Positions 43,466 to 52,542 of a stretch of 64,000 bases of DNA are shown here, piece after piece (positions within the stretch are counted from its first letter, which is position 1; the number at the start of each line of letters is the position of its first letter). Under the pieces are notes generated by a model, which did no database searches, was not told the DNA's origin, and was given only the letters and a program-made list of their open reading frames with translations. The position numbers and the translations under genes are program-made. Source of the DNA: Streptomyces beigongshangae (GTDB taxonomy: Bacteria > Actinomycetota > Actinomycetes > Streptomycetales > Streptomycetaceae); contig NZ_JAHKJW010000018.1 in assembly GCF_019710745.1 (NCBI RefSeq), positions 1 to 64,000 on the forward strand, given 5' to 3'.

Positions 43466-44769
43466 ACGGCGAACTCCTGGAACGCGATGGACTTCTCCAC
43501 CGGGTAGTACTCGGTGCCGAGCAGCTCCCGGATGATGGAGGCGTTGCGGTACGGGCCCATGCCGAGGTCCGGTGACGTGATCGAGTGGGTGTGGACGCCG
43601 GCGTTCTGCAGGAAGATCCCGCGGCCCGTCGTGTCGATGGAGTAGTTGCGGGCCACGTCGTGGTTGCCCCGCCCGTCGTAGCGGATCCGGTCGCGCACGG
43701 GCTCGAGGAACTCCGGCTCCACGTACTTGTAGCCGGTCGCGAGGATCAGGCCCTCGGACTGCAGCTCGTAGTCCTTGCCCTGCTCCTCCTGGCGCAGGCC
43801 CAGGGTGTACGTGCCGTTCTCGTACGCCGCCGTGTCGAGCGACGAGTTGGTGAGCAGGCGGGTGGGGACCGGGCCGCCGAGGTTCTTCTGGTAGAGCAGG
43901 TCGAAGATGGCGTTGATCAGCTCGCCGTCGATGCCCTTGAACAGGCCCTTCTGCTCGCTCTGGAGGCGGTAGCGGGTCCGCTCGGGCAGCGCGTGGAAGT
44001 AGTCGATGTACTCGGGGGAGGTCATCTCCAGCGTGAGCTTGGTGTATTCGAGCGGGAAGAACCGCGGGGAGCGCGTGACCCAGTTCAGCCGGTAGCCGTG
44101 GACGTCGATCTCGCTCAGCAGGTCGAAGTAGATCTCGGCGGCGGACTGCCCGCTGCCGACGAGCGTGATCGACTTCTTGGCCTGGAGCTCCCGCTTGTGC
44201 TGCCGGTAGCGGGAGTTGTGGATGAAGTCCCCGCCGAGGTCCTGGCACGCCTCGGGGACGTACGGGGGAGTGCCGGTGCCGAGGACCAGGTGCCGGGCGC
44301 GGTACGTGTCACCGGCGGTCGTCCGCACGACGTACACCTCGCCCCCGTCGTCGTACGTGACCTCCGCGACCGTCGTGCCGAAGCGGATGCTGGAGAGCTG
44401 CGCGGCGGCCCAGCGGCAGTAGTCGTCGTACTCGACGCGCAGCGGGTAGAAGTTCTCGCGGATGTAGAACGAGTACAGGCGTCCCGACTGCTTGAGGTAG
44501 TTGAGGAAGGAGTACGGGGACGTCGGGTCGGCCAGGGTCACCAGGTCCGACATGAACGGGGTCTGGAGGTGCGCGCCCTCCAGGAACATCCCGGAGTGCC
44601 ACTCGAAGTCCGGCTTGGACTCCAGGAAGACACCGTCGAGCTCGTCGATCGGCTCGGTGAGGCAGGCGAGGCCGAGGTTGAAGGGGCCCAGCCCGATGCC
44701 GATGAAGTCGTGCGTGCGCACGGCGGAACCGGCGGACTTCGCGGTCGCGGGTTCAGGAAGCGTGGACAA
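43462..44769 (-). CDS. desB: Cadaverine N-monooxygenase DesB
   Basis: This is a 435-residue FAD/NADPH-dependent N-hydroxylating monooxygenase (lysine/ornithine N-monooxygenase family). The FAD site is IGIGLGPFNLGLA (about residues 23-35). A second dinucleotide site, ITLVGSGQSAAEIYFDLLS, and the C-terminal LATGYKY follow. It hydroxylates cadaverine from DesA. Its N-terminus overlaps the desA end by 17 bases. Confidence 0.94.
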   Translation of the reverse strand: MSTLPEPATAKSAGSAVRTHDFIGIGLGPFNLGLACLTEPIDELDGVFLESKPDFEWHSGMFLEGAHLQTPFMSDLVTLADPTSPYSFLNYLKQSGRLYSFYIRENFYPLRVEYDDYCRWAAAQLSSIRFGTTVAEVTYDDGGEVYVVRTTAGDTYRARHLVLGTGTPPYVPEACQDLGGDFIHNSRYRQHKRELQAKKSITLVGSGQSAAEIYFDLLSEIDVHGYRLNWVTRSPRFFPLEYTKLTLEMTSPEYIDYFHALPERTRYRLQSEQKGLFKGIDGELINAIFDLLYQKNLGGPVPTRLLTNSSLDTAAYENGTYTLGLRQEEQGKDYELQSEGLILATGYKYVEPEFLEPVRDRIRYDGRGNHDVARNYSIDTTGRGIFLQNAGVHTHSITSPDLGMGPYRNASIIRELLGTEYYPVEKSIAFQEFAV

Positions 44770-46195
44770 GGGACTCTCCCAGGTACTGCTCGGCGTGGCC
44801 GGCGATCAGGTCGAGCACGGCGGAGATGTCGTCCGTCGTGGTCTCGGGGTTGAGCAGGGTGAACTTCAGGAAGTGGCGGCCGGTGACCTTCGTGCCCGCG
44901 ACCACCGCGTCGCCGGAGGCGAACAGCGCCTTGCGGGCGTACAGGTTGGCGCGGTCGATCTCCGCCGGGTCGGTGACGGCGGCCGGGATGTAGCGGAAGA
45001 CGAGCGTGGAGAGGGACGGGGCGACCACGACGTCGTAGCGCGGATCGGCGGCCAGCATCCGCCAGCCCTCCTCCGCCAGGTCGCAGACCTCGTCGAAGAG
45101 CTCGCCGATGCCGTCGGCGCCCATCACGCGCAGCGTCATCCACAGCTTGAGCGCGTCGAAGCGGCGGGTGGTCTGCAGGGACTTGTCGACCTGGTTGGGG
45201 ATGCGCTCCTGCACCATGCGCCGCGGGTTGAGGTACTCCGCGTGGTAGGTGGCGTGCCGCAGGGTGGCCGCGTCACGGACCAGGACGGCGGACGAGCTCA
45301 CCGGCTGGAAGAAGGACTTGTGGTAGTCCACGGTCACGGAGTCGGCGCGCTCGATGCCGTCGATGCGGTGCCGGTTCCTCAGGGAGGTGAGCAGTCCGCA
45401 GCCGTACGCGGCGTCCACGTGCATCCAGGCACCGAACTGCTCGCACAGCTCGGCGATCTCGGGCAGCGGGTCGATGGAGCCGAAGTCGGTGGTGCCGGCG
45501 GTGGCGACGACGGCCATCGGGACCAGGCCCTCCTGCGCGCAGCGCTCCAGCTCGCGGGCGAGCGCGACCGTCTGCATGCGCTTGTCGTTGCCGGTGGGGA
45601 CGGTGACGACGGCGTCCGGGCCGAGTCCGAGGAGTTTCGCGGACTTCTTGACGCTGAAGTGGCCGGCCTCGGAGACGAAGATCCGCAGTGTGCCGTACGA
45701 GTCGCTCTTGGCCTCCTCCCGGGCGAGCAGCAGCGCCTGGAGGTTGGACTGCGAGCCGCCGGAGGTGAAGACGCCGTCGGCGGCGGGGCCGAGGCCGATG
45801 CGCTCGTTGGTCCAGTCGATGAGCCTGCGCTCGATGAGGGTGGCGCCGGCCGACTGGTCCCAGGTGTCGAGGGAGGAGTTGACGGCGGAGAGGACCGCCT
45901 CGCCGACGACGGCCGGTATGACCACCGGGCAGTTGAGGTGGGCGAGGTAGCGGGGGTGGTGGAAGTAGACCGCGTCCCGGAGGTAGACGTCCTCCAGTTC
46001 GTCGAGCGCCGCGGTGGTGTCGTACAGCGGCCTGTCGAGGTCGATCCGCTCGACGACGGGGGCGAGGGAGTCGACCGTGACACCGGTGAACGGACGGTCG
46101 GTGGTGGCGAGTTTGGCCGCCACCCGCTCTATCCCCTCGGTCACGGAGCGGCGGTACCGCTCCGCGGTCGTGTCGTTGAGCAGGTGCGAGCGCAT
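44753..46195 (-). CDS. desA: Lysine decarboxylase DesA (PLP)
   Basis: This is a 480-residue group II PLP decarboxylase that makes cadaverine for desferrioxamine. The PLP Lys293 lies in VTVDYHKSFFQPV, and AWMHVDAAYGCGLL carries the Asp that pairs with the pyridine nitrogen. ATG 46195 has GGAGGA 6 bases upstream. The 25-base iron box sits 60-85 bases before the start. It is the first gene of desABCD. Confidence 0.95.
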   Translation of the reverse strand: MRSHLLNDTTAERYRRSVTEGIERVAAKLATTDRPFTGVTVDSLAPVVERIDLDRPLYDTTAALDELEDVYLRDAVYFHHPRYLAHLNCPVVIPAVVGEAVLSAVNSSLDTWDQSAGATLIERRLIDWTNERIGLGPAADGVFTSGGSQSNLQALLLAREEAKSDSYGTLRIFVSEAGHFSVKKSAKLLGLGPDAVVTVPTGNDKRMQTVALARELERCAQEGLVPMAVVATAGTTDFGSIDPLPEIAELCEQFGAWMHVDAAYGCGLLTSLRNRHRIDGIERADSVTVDYHKSFFQPVSSSAVLVRDAATLRHATYHAEYLNPRRMVQERIPNQVDKSLQTTRRFDALKLWMTLRVMGADGIGELFDEVCDLAEEGWRMLAADPRYDVVVAPSLSTLVFRYIPAAVTDPAEIDRANLYARKALFASGDAVVAGTKVTGRHFLKFTLLNPETTTDDISAVLDLIAGHAEQYLGESLVHAS

Positions 46196-46256
46196 GGGGG
46201 AGTCCTCCGGGGGCGGGAGAGGGACGGGCGCGGGGGAGAAGTGGGGGACGAGATTC

Positions 46257-46281
46257 AACTTAGGTTAGCCTAACCTAAGTT
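46257..46281. promoter_or_regulatory. Iron box (DmdR1) upstream of desA
   Basis: A perfect 25-base palindrome has the core TTAGGTTAGCCTAACCTAA. It matches the DtxR/DmdR iron-box consensus. It should close desABCD when iron is plentiful. Confidence 0.95.
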
Positions 46282-46333
46282 CTCGCATGTGCCCGCCTCA
46301 TCTGTCACGCTGTGACGCACGCCTCTCCCTGTG

Positions 46334-47221
46334 TCACGCGGCTTGCGCGCGGAGCTGCTCCTCGCTCAGGCCGCGCCGCCAGTAACCGACGAACGTGACC
46401 CGCCCGCGGTCGATCTCTCGCTCACGCACGAGGTGGCGCCGCAGCTCCTTCACGCAGCCGGACTCACCGGCGATCCAGGCGTACGGGGCCTGGGCCTCGG
46501 GCAGCCGGGCGGCGCGGATCGCCTCCACCGCGGTGGGGGCGCCCTCGTCGCGCACGAGCCAGGTGATGTCCGCGTCGGCGGCGGTGACGGGCTCGGCGGT
46601 GCGGTCGCCCGCGTGCGGAACCTCCAGCCAGACACGGGCCCGTGTCCCGGCCGGCAGGGTCTCCAGGATGGCGGAGGCGGCGGGCAGGGCCGTCTCGTCG
46701 GCCCAGATGACCACGAGGTCGGCGTCGGCGGGCGGGCGGAACCGGATCGCGCCGTTGTCGGCGACGGAGGGGCCGAGCAGGACGACACGGTCGCCGGCCC
46801 CGGCGGCGGCGGCCCAGCGGGAGGCGGGGCCGGCGGGGGTGGCCCCGGCTTCGGGGCCTGCTTCCGCGCCCGCTTCCGTGCCGTGCAGGACGAAGTCGAT
46901 GTCGATCTCGGTGGTGACCCCGTGCCGGTCCTGGCGCAGGGCGCGCAGGGTGTACGAGCGCATGACGGCCCGTACGTCCTCGGGGACGTCCAGCCAGGTC
47001 TGCCGCCAGCCCTCGCCGAACTCCATCGGCAGGACGGGCTCGCTCTGGCCGGGGCGCGGGAGGAAGAGCGAGAGGCTCTGGTCGAGGCCGTCGGAGGCGA
47101 AGGCGCGGAGGTCGGGGCCGGCGAAGGTGACGCGGAGCAGGGAAGGGCTCAGCCGCCTCGTCCGGGTGACCTGGAGGGTGAAGAAACGGTACGGGGTGGC
47201 TGTGGCTGTGGCCGTGGCCAT
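46334..47221 (-). CDS. Siderophore-interacting protein (FAD ferric reductase)
   Basis: This is a 295-residue flavoprotein of the ViuB/SIP family. The FAD site RSYTLRALR (RxYT) lies after a DVPEDVRAVMRSY strand. VVIWADETALPAASAIL follows, and the NAD(P)H-site segment AWIAGESGCVKELRRHL ends in a GYWRRG tail. It reduces ferric siderophore in the cytoplasm. A variable EAGAEAGPEAGA insert is present. Downstream of desE on the same strand, it may share its iron box. Confidence 0.92.
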   Translation of the reverse strand: MATATATATPYRFFTLQVTRTRRLSPSLLRVTFAGPDLRAFASDGLDQSLSLFLPRPGQSEPVLPMEFGEGWRQTWLDVPEDVRAVMRSYTLRALRQDRHGVTTEIDIDFVLHGTEAGAEAGPEAGATPAGPASRWAAAAGAGDRVVLLGPSVADNGAIRFRPPADADLVVIWADETALPAASAILETLPAGTRARVWLEVPHAGDRTAEPVTAADADITWLVRDEGAPTAVEAIRAARLPEAQAPYAWIAGESGCVKELRRHLVREREIDRGRVTFVGYWRRGLSEEQLRAQAA

Positions 47222-47263
47222 GCTGCTCCTTCGCGTGGCGGGTGGGGTCGTGTGTCGACTGCG

Positions 47264-47304
47264 GCCGGTGGGGGCCGGTCGCGCGGTTCCCCGCGCCCCC
47301 GACG
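47264..47304. repeat. Interspersed repeat copy D
   Basis: It matches copy C over about 40 bases (GGGGCCGGTCGCGCGGTTCC and the following CCGCGCCCC). It lies between desE and the SIP gene. Confidence 0.75.
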
Positions 47305-47358
47305 GGAAAGGCGCCTGCGGCGGCCCTCCCCCTCAGGGGCGTGATCCCGGGCGACTCG

Positions 47359-48408
47359 TCAGGCGACCTTCTTGGCCTTCTCGATGGCCTCGGCGAGGTT
47401 GTCGAGCATGGGGGTGCACTTGTCGTACGACAGGATCGGCTCGGGGGTGCGGGCGATGACCTGGCCGGCCTTGACCGCGGGCAGCTTCTTCCAGGTCGCC
47501 TCGGTGATGTCGGCGGGCTGGATGGTCGCGGTGCGGTCGTCCATGATGATGACGTCGGCCGGGTACTTGTCGACGTTCTCCCAGCTCAGGTTCTCGAACC
47601 AGCCGCCGCTCTCCTTCAGGACCTTGGCGGGCGGCTCGACGAGGTTCACGCCGAGGGCCTTGAAGTACTCCAGGTCGACGGAGAGGTTCGAGCCGGAGAC
47701 GTAGAAGATGTCCTGGCTGGCGGAACCGGCGAGGACCTTGACCTCCGGGCGGGCCTTGGCGGCGGCGCGCAGCCGCTCGGCGGCGGTCTCGAACTTCTTC
47801 TTCGCCTCGACCGTCTTCGCGGCCTTCACGTCCGCGCCGAGCGACTCGGCGAGCGCGAGCATGCGCTCCAGCGACTTGGGCAGCTGGCGGTCGTAGACCG
47901 AGATGCCGACGCTCGGGGCGAGCTTGAGGATCTTGTCCTTGGACTCCTCGGGGACGTACCAGAGGGTGCCCGCGTCGTCGAACATCGTGGAGAGCAGCAC
48001 GTCGGGGGCCAGGCCCGCGTACTTCTCGATGTTGAACTGGCCCCACGCGTTGCCGAGGACCGTCACCTTGCTGACGTCCATGTCGCCGGCCTGGACGTCG
48101 GCCTTGCCGTCCTTGGTCTTCGTCGGTCCGAAGACCCCCTTGACCTCGATGCCGTAGTCGAACAGGGCGGCGGCGACACCGGTGAAGGCCACGATGTTCG
48201 CCGGGGTCTTGTCCAGCTTCACCGTCGTACCGCGGTCGTCCTCGAAGCTCCAGGGACCGGAAGCGGCGGCGCTCCTGGTCGAGTCCGCCGAGCCGCCGCT
48301 CTCCGAGTCGTCGTCCCCGCAGGCGGCCAGCACGGCACCGAGGCCGAGGGCCCCGCCGGCGGCGAGGATGCCGCGTCGGGTGAGGTGGTTGACACGGGCG
48401 TCGGTCAT
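47359..48408 (-). CDS. desE: Siderophore-binding lipoprotein DesE
   Basis: This is a 349-residue ABC substrate-binding lipoprotein for ferrioxamine. A Tat-like RRGILAAGGALGLGAVLAAC signal has the lipid Cys at about 29. The FecB/BtuF-type domain has DRTATIQPADIT and YVSGSNLSVDLEYFK segments. ATG 48408 is used; a longer frame start lacks a signal. The upstream iron box (48461-48475) supports iron control. Confidence 0.93.
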   Translation of the reverse strand: MTDARVNHLTRRGILAAGGALGLGAVLAACGDDDSESGGSADSTRSAAASGPWSFEDDRGTTVKLDKTPANIVAFTGVAAALFDYGIEVKGVFGPTKTKDGKADVQAGDMDVSKVTVLGNAWGQFNIEKYAGLAPDVLLSTMFDDAGTLWYVPEESKDKILKLAPSVGISVYDRQLPKSLERMLALAESLGADVKAAKTVEAKKKFETAAERLRAAAKARPEVKVLAGSASQDIFYVSGSNLSVDLEYFKALGVNLVEPPAKVLKESGGWFENLSWENVDKYPADVIIMDDRTATIQPADITEATWKKLPAVKAGQVIARTPEPILSYDKCTPMLDNLAEAIEKAKKVA

Positions 48409-48460
48409 GGCGTGACTGCTTTCGAACAGGGCGGAGGGCCCACTGGACAAGTGCGAAGGT

Positions 48461-48475
48461 AGGTTAGCCTAACCT
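48461..48475. promoter_or_regulatory. Iron box upstream of desE
   Basis: A perfect 15-base palindrome AGGTTAGCCTAACCT is the core of the iron-box consensus, about 55 bases before desE. Confidence 0.88.
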
Positions 48476-48506
48476 CATAACTTGTGCGGGCGCGGGATCC
48501 GCCGAG

Positions 48507-49406
48507 TCAGGGCAGTCTCACCGTGGTGTGGCCGGTGTGGCCACCCGTGACGCGCAGGAGGTCGAGCTTTCCCGCCTCGCTGCTTCCGGTCGCCGCCGTG
48601 TAGGTGACCATGCGCAGGTCGGCGCCGGGGACGAGGAGGACGTCGCAGTCGAGCAGCAGGTCACCGACCTCCGGATGCTGGATCGTCTTCGCGGCGCTCG
48701 CGTGCGGGACGGCGGCCGTCCGCGTGGCCCAGTGACGGGCGAAGTCCTCGGACGTCTCCCGCAGTTCCCGTACGAGGCGTTCGAGCCGGGCGTCCGCGGG
48801 ATAGCGGGAGACGGCGTCCCTGAGGTCGGCGACGATCGACGCCGCGAAGGCGTCCGGTCCGTGCTCGAACCGGACGGGGGACATCAGGGCGCGTGCGGGG
48901 CCGTCACCGAAGAGCGCGCGGGCGAGGTTCCGTTCGGCGGCCGGGACGGTGGCGGGATCGCCGTGCAGGGCGCTCCACATGGTGTTCCACCACACCAGGG
49001 ACCAGTCGGCGGTGAACACGCCGATCGGGACGTCGCCGAGACGCGCGACAAGCCGCTGGACGCCCGGGGGCACGTGGGTGCCGACCGTCCCGTCCTGCGG
49101 CGGCAGGAGCCCGGCGCCGCGGTAGAGCTGGTCGCGTTCGGGGCGGGAGAGCTGGAGGGCCCGGGCGAGGGCGCCGACGACCTGGGGCGAGGGGTTCTTC
49201 GCGCGTGACTGCTCCAGGCGCAGGACGTAGTCGACGGACAGCCCGGCCAGCTGGGCCAGCTCCTCGCGGCGCAGCCCCGGGGCACGGCGGCCGTCCGTCA
49301 CGGCGAAGCCGGCGTCGGCCGGGGAGAGACGGTCGCGCCAGGCGCGCAGGAGGGCGGCGAAAGAGGAGGCGGAGGAAGAGGAAGGGGGAGGGGAAGAGGG
49401 GGCCAT
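48507..49406 (-). CDS. XRE regulator with MmyB-like ligand domain
   Basis: This is a 299-residue regulator. An XRE HTH at about 50-110 (RREELAQLAGLSVDYVLRLEQ and PSPQVVGALARALQL) precedes a PAS/GAF-like MmyB domain (about 140-280, GVFTADWSLVWWNTMWSALHGD and HPEVGDLLLDCDVLLVPGADLRMVTYTA). Such regulators often act beside a divergent SDR gene, as here. The N-terminus is Ser-rich. Confidence 0.9.
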   Translation of the reverse strand: MAPSSPPPSSSSASSFAALLRAWRDRLSPADAGFAVTDGRRAPGLRREELAQLAGLSVDYVLRLEQSRAKNPSPQVVGALARALQLSRPERDQLYRGAGLLPPQDGTVGTHVPPGVQRLVARLGDVPIGVFTADWSLVWWNTMWSALHGDPATVPAAERNLARALFGDGPARALMSPVRFEHGPDAFAASIVADLRDAVSRYPADARLERLVRELRETSEDFARHWATRTAAVPHASAAKTIQHPEVGDLLLDCDVLLVPGADLRMVTYTAATGSSEAGKLDLLRVTGGHTGHTTVRLP

Positions 49407-49562
49407 GGGCCCATTGTGGCCGTGCGGCGGGAGATGAGCCTGGGTACTGCCGGTCCTAGTGACGGGGACGGTACTGGCTGGTGGTGGCGCGCGCGGCGAA
49501 TGTTGACCTGTGCCCGAGCCGGGCGCCACAGCACCACAGGCCGACGACTGAAGGAACCTCCC

Positions 49563-50486
49563 ATGAAGCACACCATCGTGATGACGGGCGCGAGCCGCGG
49601 GATCGGCCGCGTCGCCGCGGAGCAGATCCTGCGCCGGTCGCCGGACGTCCATCTCCTCGTGGTCGCCCGCGAGTCCTCCGGTGAGCGGCTGGCCGCGGAA
49701 CTCGCCGCGGGCGGGCACACGGTCTCGTACGTCCCGGCGGACCTCGGTTCCCTGGAGAGCGTCCGCCGGGCGGCCACCGGGATCCGCGACCGGCTCGACC
49801 GCGGTGACCTGCCGCCGCTGCGCGGCTTCGTGGGCAACGCGGGTATCCAGTACACCGACGCGCTCACCGAGGGACCGGACGGGCTGGAGTCGACGTTCAC
49901 CGTCAACGTCCTCGCCAACCACGTGTTCGTACGGCTGCTCCAGGACCGCTTCGTCACTCCCGCGCGAATCGTGATCACCGCCAGCGACACCCACTTCGGC
50001 GACTTCAAGCACAACCTGGGCATGGTGCCGGGCCCGGTCTGGAAGTCCCCGGACGTCCTCGCCCGCACGGGTGCCTTCTCCAAGCCGGCCACCACGGCCG
50101 CCGGGCGCACCGCGTACTCGACGAGCAAGCTGGCCGCGATCTACCTGGTCCACGAGTACGCGCGCCGTCTTCCCGCCGGGGTCGACGTGGTCGCCTACAA
50201 CCCGGGATTCGTCCCCGGTACCGGCCTCGCGCGCAATGCCGACCCCGTCTCCCGGTTCGCGATGCGGCGCGTCATGCCGCTGATGACCCTCACCCCGTTC
50301 GCCACCAGCCGCGACGCCGCGGGCCGCTACCTCGCCGATGTCGTCCTGGGCGCGACCGAGGCACCCACCGGCTCGTACGTCGACCGAGCCCGTACGGCCC
50401 GCTCGTCGGACGAGTCCTACGACCCGCGCCGCGAGGGCGAGCTCTGGGAGACCGCCGAACGGCTCACCGCGACCGCGCTTCGATGA
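49563..50486 (+). CDS. Short-chain dehydrogenase/reductase
   Basis: This is a 307-residue SDR. The cofactor loop is TGASRGIG (about 8-15). NAG appears in FVGNAGIQ, and the catalytic Ser, Tyr and Lys are in ITASD and AYSTSKLAA. It resembles the retinol-dehydrogenase/protochlorophyllide-reductase-like branch. ATG 49563 follows GAAGGAA. It is divergent from the XRE gene, probably its target. The substrate is unknown. Confidence 0.88.
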   Translation: MKHTIVMTGASRGIGRVAAEQILRRSPDVHLLVVARESSGERLAAELAAGGHTVSYVPADLGSLESVRRAATGIRDRLDRGDLPPLRGFVGNAGIQYTDALTEGPDGLESTFTVNVLANHVFVRLLQDRFVTPARIVITASDTHFGDFKHNLGMVPGPVWKSPDVLARTGAFSKPATTAAGRTAYSTSKLAAIYLVHEYARRLPAGVDVVAYNPGFVPGTGLARNADPVSRFAMRRVMPLMTLTPFATSRDAAGRYLADVVLGATEAPTGSYVDRARTARSSDESYDPRREGELWETAERLTATALR

Positions 50487-50647
50487 TGGGCGAGGTGGGC
50501 GAGGTGGGTGACGGCAGGCCGGCTGCCGTGCCGCATTTACTGTGACGAGAGGGTTGTCCGTTCCCGGTGGCCTGGTGGAATCCTTACCCGCGCCGATCTC
50601 CTGCGAGAAATGCAGTTGCGCTTGTGGCTTCTGGTCGTCAGGGTGCG

Positions 50648-52462
50648 GTGGTGATCGGAACGGAGATCGAGCTCCCCGTGGCGGACGGGGTCCTCTCGGG
50701 TGTGGACTTCGGCGGCCACGGTGCGGGGGTGCTGCTTGTCCACGGCAGCGGACACAACGCCGCCGCCTGGGGGGATGTGGCGTCCCGTCTGGTGAGCGGG
50801 TGCCATCCGATCGCCATCGACCTGCGTGGCCACGGGCAGACCCGGCTCGACTCCACCGGCCCCGAGCAGTACTGGCGAGACATCGGTGGTGTCGTCACCG
50901 CGCTGGGCTGGGACCGCCCCGTGCTGGTGGGCCATTCCACCGGCGGGTACGCGGTGACGGCTGCCACTGCCAGTGGCCTCGTGGAACCGGCCGCCCTCTG
51001 CGTCGTGGACGGCGTGGTGCTCGATGACCGTAACGGGTCGCTCGCCGAGCATGCCGCTGTGCGGACCACCGAGGCGGCGGACCGTTTGCGGGCGATGTTC
51101 CGCTACGGCTGGGAAACGGACGACGACCAGATGCGTGCCCATGTCGAGCGGTGCGTGCGGGAGGCCGGAGAGGACTGGCTCAACGCCGGAGCGCGGCGCG
51201 AACTTGTCGAGGAGGTCACGCGGCGCTCATTCCTGCGCCGCGGCGACCTGTGGGTACGGCGACCGGCCATCGAGGAGATCATGACCGTCACCGCCGTGGA
51301 GCCCGACGCGGAAGTCCTCCCGAGCGTCGAGGTGTACGACCGCCTCACCTGTCCGACGACGATCGTGCTGGCCGAGGATGGTTTCCACGCCTCGCGGCGC
51401 GACGAAGTGCGTGCCGTCGCCGATGCCGCCCCCGGCCGCCGGCTGATCGAGATCAGCTCGAACCACAACGTCCCCATGACCCGGCCTGCCGACCTCGCCG
51501 CGATCATTCTCGACCTGGTGCGAGACCGGCTGCGGCACCGGTCGGGAACGTCGATTGATCCCACCCCACCCCTGCAAGGAGTTGCTGTGGCCGTACGTGA
51601 GATATCCGTGGCGGACAAGAGTGCTGGGCCGTACGGCATCACGGCCGGACCTGACGGCGCACTGTGGCTCACCTTCACGCACAGCGGCCGCATCGCGCGC
51701 CTCACCCTCGACGGAGAACTCAACGAATACCCCCTGGAGTCGTCCGGGTGCCGCCCTGCGGTCATCACCCCCGGGCCCGACGGAGCGCTGTGGTTCACCC
51801 GGTCCCAGGACCACCGGATCGGCCGGATCACCGCCGACGGTGAAACGGAGTCCTTCCCGGTGCCGACGCCCGGCAGCGGGCCCTTCGGGATCACCGCCGG
51901 TCCGGACGGTGCGATGTGGTTCACGGAGATGAACACCGACCGGATCGGCCGCATCACCCGCACGGGAGAGATCACCGAATTCGTCCTTCCCTGCACGGGT
52001 GCCTATCCCTCGGCGATCACCGCAGGCCCTGATGGGGCTCTGTGGTTCACCCTCAACCAGGCGAACGCGATCGGCCGCATCACTGTCCACGGAGACATCG
52101 TCATCCACCCGCTCCCCACCCCGGGCGCCGCACCCGTGGGCATCACCAGCGACGGCGCCGCCCTGTGGTTCGTCGAGATCGCGGCGGGCCGGATCGGCAG
52201 GATCTCGGTGGACGGCGCGATCGAGGAGTTCCCGCTCCCCGACCGCACGGCCAGACCCCACGCCATCGTCGCGGCCTCCACCGGGGACTGCTGGTTCACC
52301 GAATGGGGAGCCAACAGCATCGGCCACATCACCGGCAGCGGCGAGATCACCGAGTACAGCCTGCCGTCACCGTCGTCCGAGCCGCACGGCATCACCCTGG
52401 GCCCCGACGGCGCTCTGTGGGCGGCCCTTGAAACGGGAGGGGTCGCGCGGATCGAACCGTAG
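50648..52462 (+). CDS. Alpha/beta-hydrolase fused to streptogramin-B-lyase (Vgb) propeller
   Basis: This is one continuous frame of 604 residues from GTG 50648 (a longer start at 50567 is possible). Residues 1-305 are an alpha/beta-hydrolase: oxyanion loop HGSG (32-35), nucleophile Ser97 in GHSTGG and late His273. Residues 314-604 are a complete seven-bladed Vgb propeller, with repeated GPDGALWFT units. All four Vgb metal/catalytic positions are present (counted from GTG 51587): His225, Glu265, His267 and Glu282, matching H228, E268, H270 and E284 of the staphylococcal enzyme. Vgb linearises streptogramin B antibiotics. An AAGGAG plus GTG at 51587 inside the frame could also make the propeller alone. 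Confidence 0.85.
   Translation: MVIGTEIELPVADGVLSGVDFGGHGAGVLLVHGSGHNAAAWGDVASRLVSGCHPIAIDLRGHGQTRLDSTGPEQYWRDIGGVVTALGWDRPVLVGHSTGGYAVTAATASGLVEPAALCVVDGVVLDDRNGSLAEHAAVRTTEAADRLRAMFRYGWETDDDQMRAHVERCVREAGEDWLNAGARRELVEEVTRRSFLRRGDLWVRRPAIEEIMTVTAVEPDAEVLPSVEVYDRLTCPTTIVLAEDGFHASRRDEVRAVADAAPGRRLIEISSNHNVPMTRPADLAAIILDLVRDRLRHRSGTSIDPTPPLQGVAVAVREISVADKSAGPYGITAGPDGALWLTFTHSGRIARLTLDGELNEYPLESSGCRPAVITPGPDGALWFTRSQDHRIGRITADGETESFPVPTPGSGPFGITAGPDGAMWFTEMNTDRIGRITRTGEITEFVLPCTGAYPSAITAGPDGALWFTLNQANAIGRITVHGDIVIHPLPTPGAAPVGITSDGAALWFVEIAAGRIGRISVDGAIEEFPLPDRTARPHAIVAASTGDCWFTEWGANSIGHITGSGEITEYSLPSPSSEPHGITLGPDGALWAALETGGVARIEP
51575..51589 (+). promoter_or_regulatory. Internal ribosome site and GTG before the Vgb half
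   Basis: CAAGGAGTTGCTGTG has AAGGAG ending 6 bases before an in-frame GTG at 51587. It would give a free 291-residue Vgb, about the normal family length. Confidence 0.6.
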
Positions 52463-52542
52463 CCTCAGGACGAGGAACCGCCCGATCCGGGGTGGGCGGG
52501 GGACGGGCAGCAGTGCCGTCCTTCCCCGGTTGCCGCCGACGG

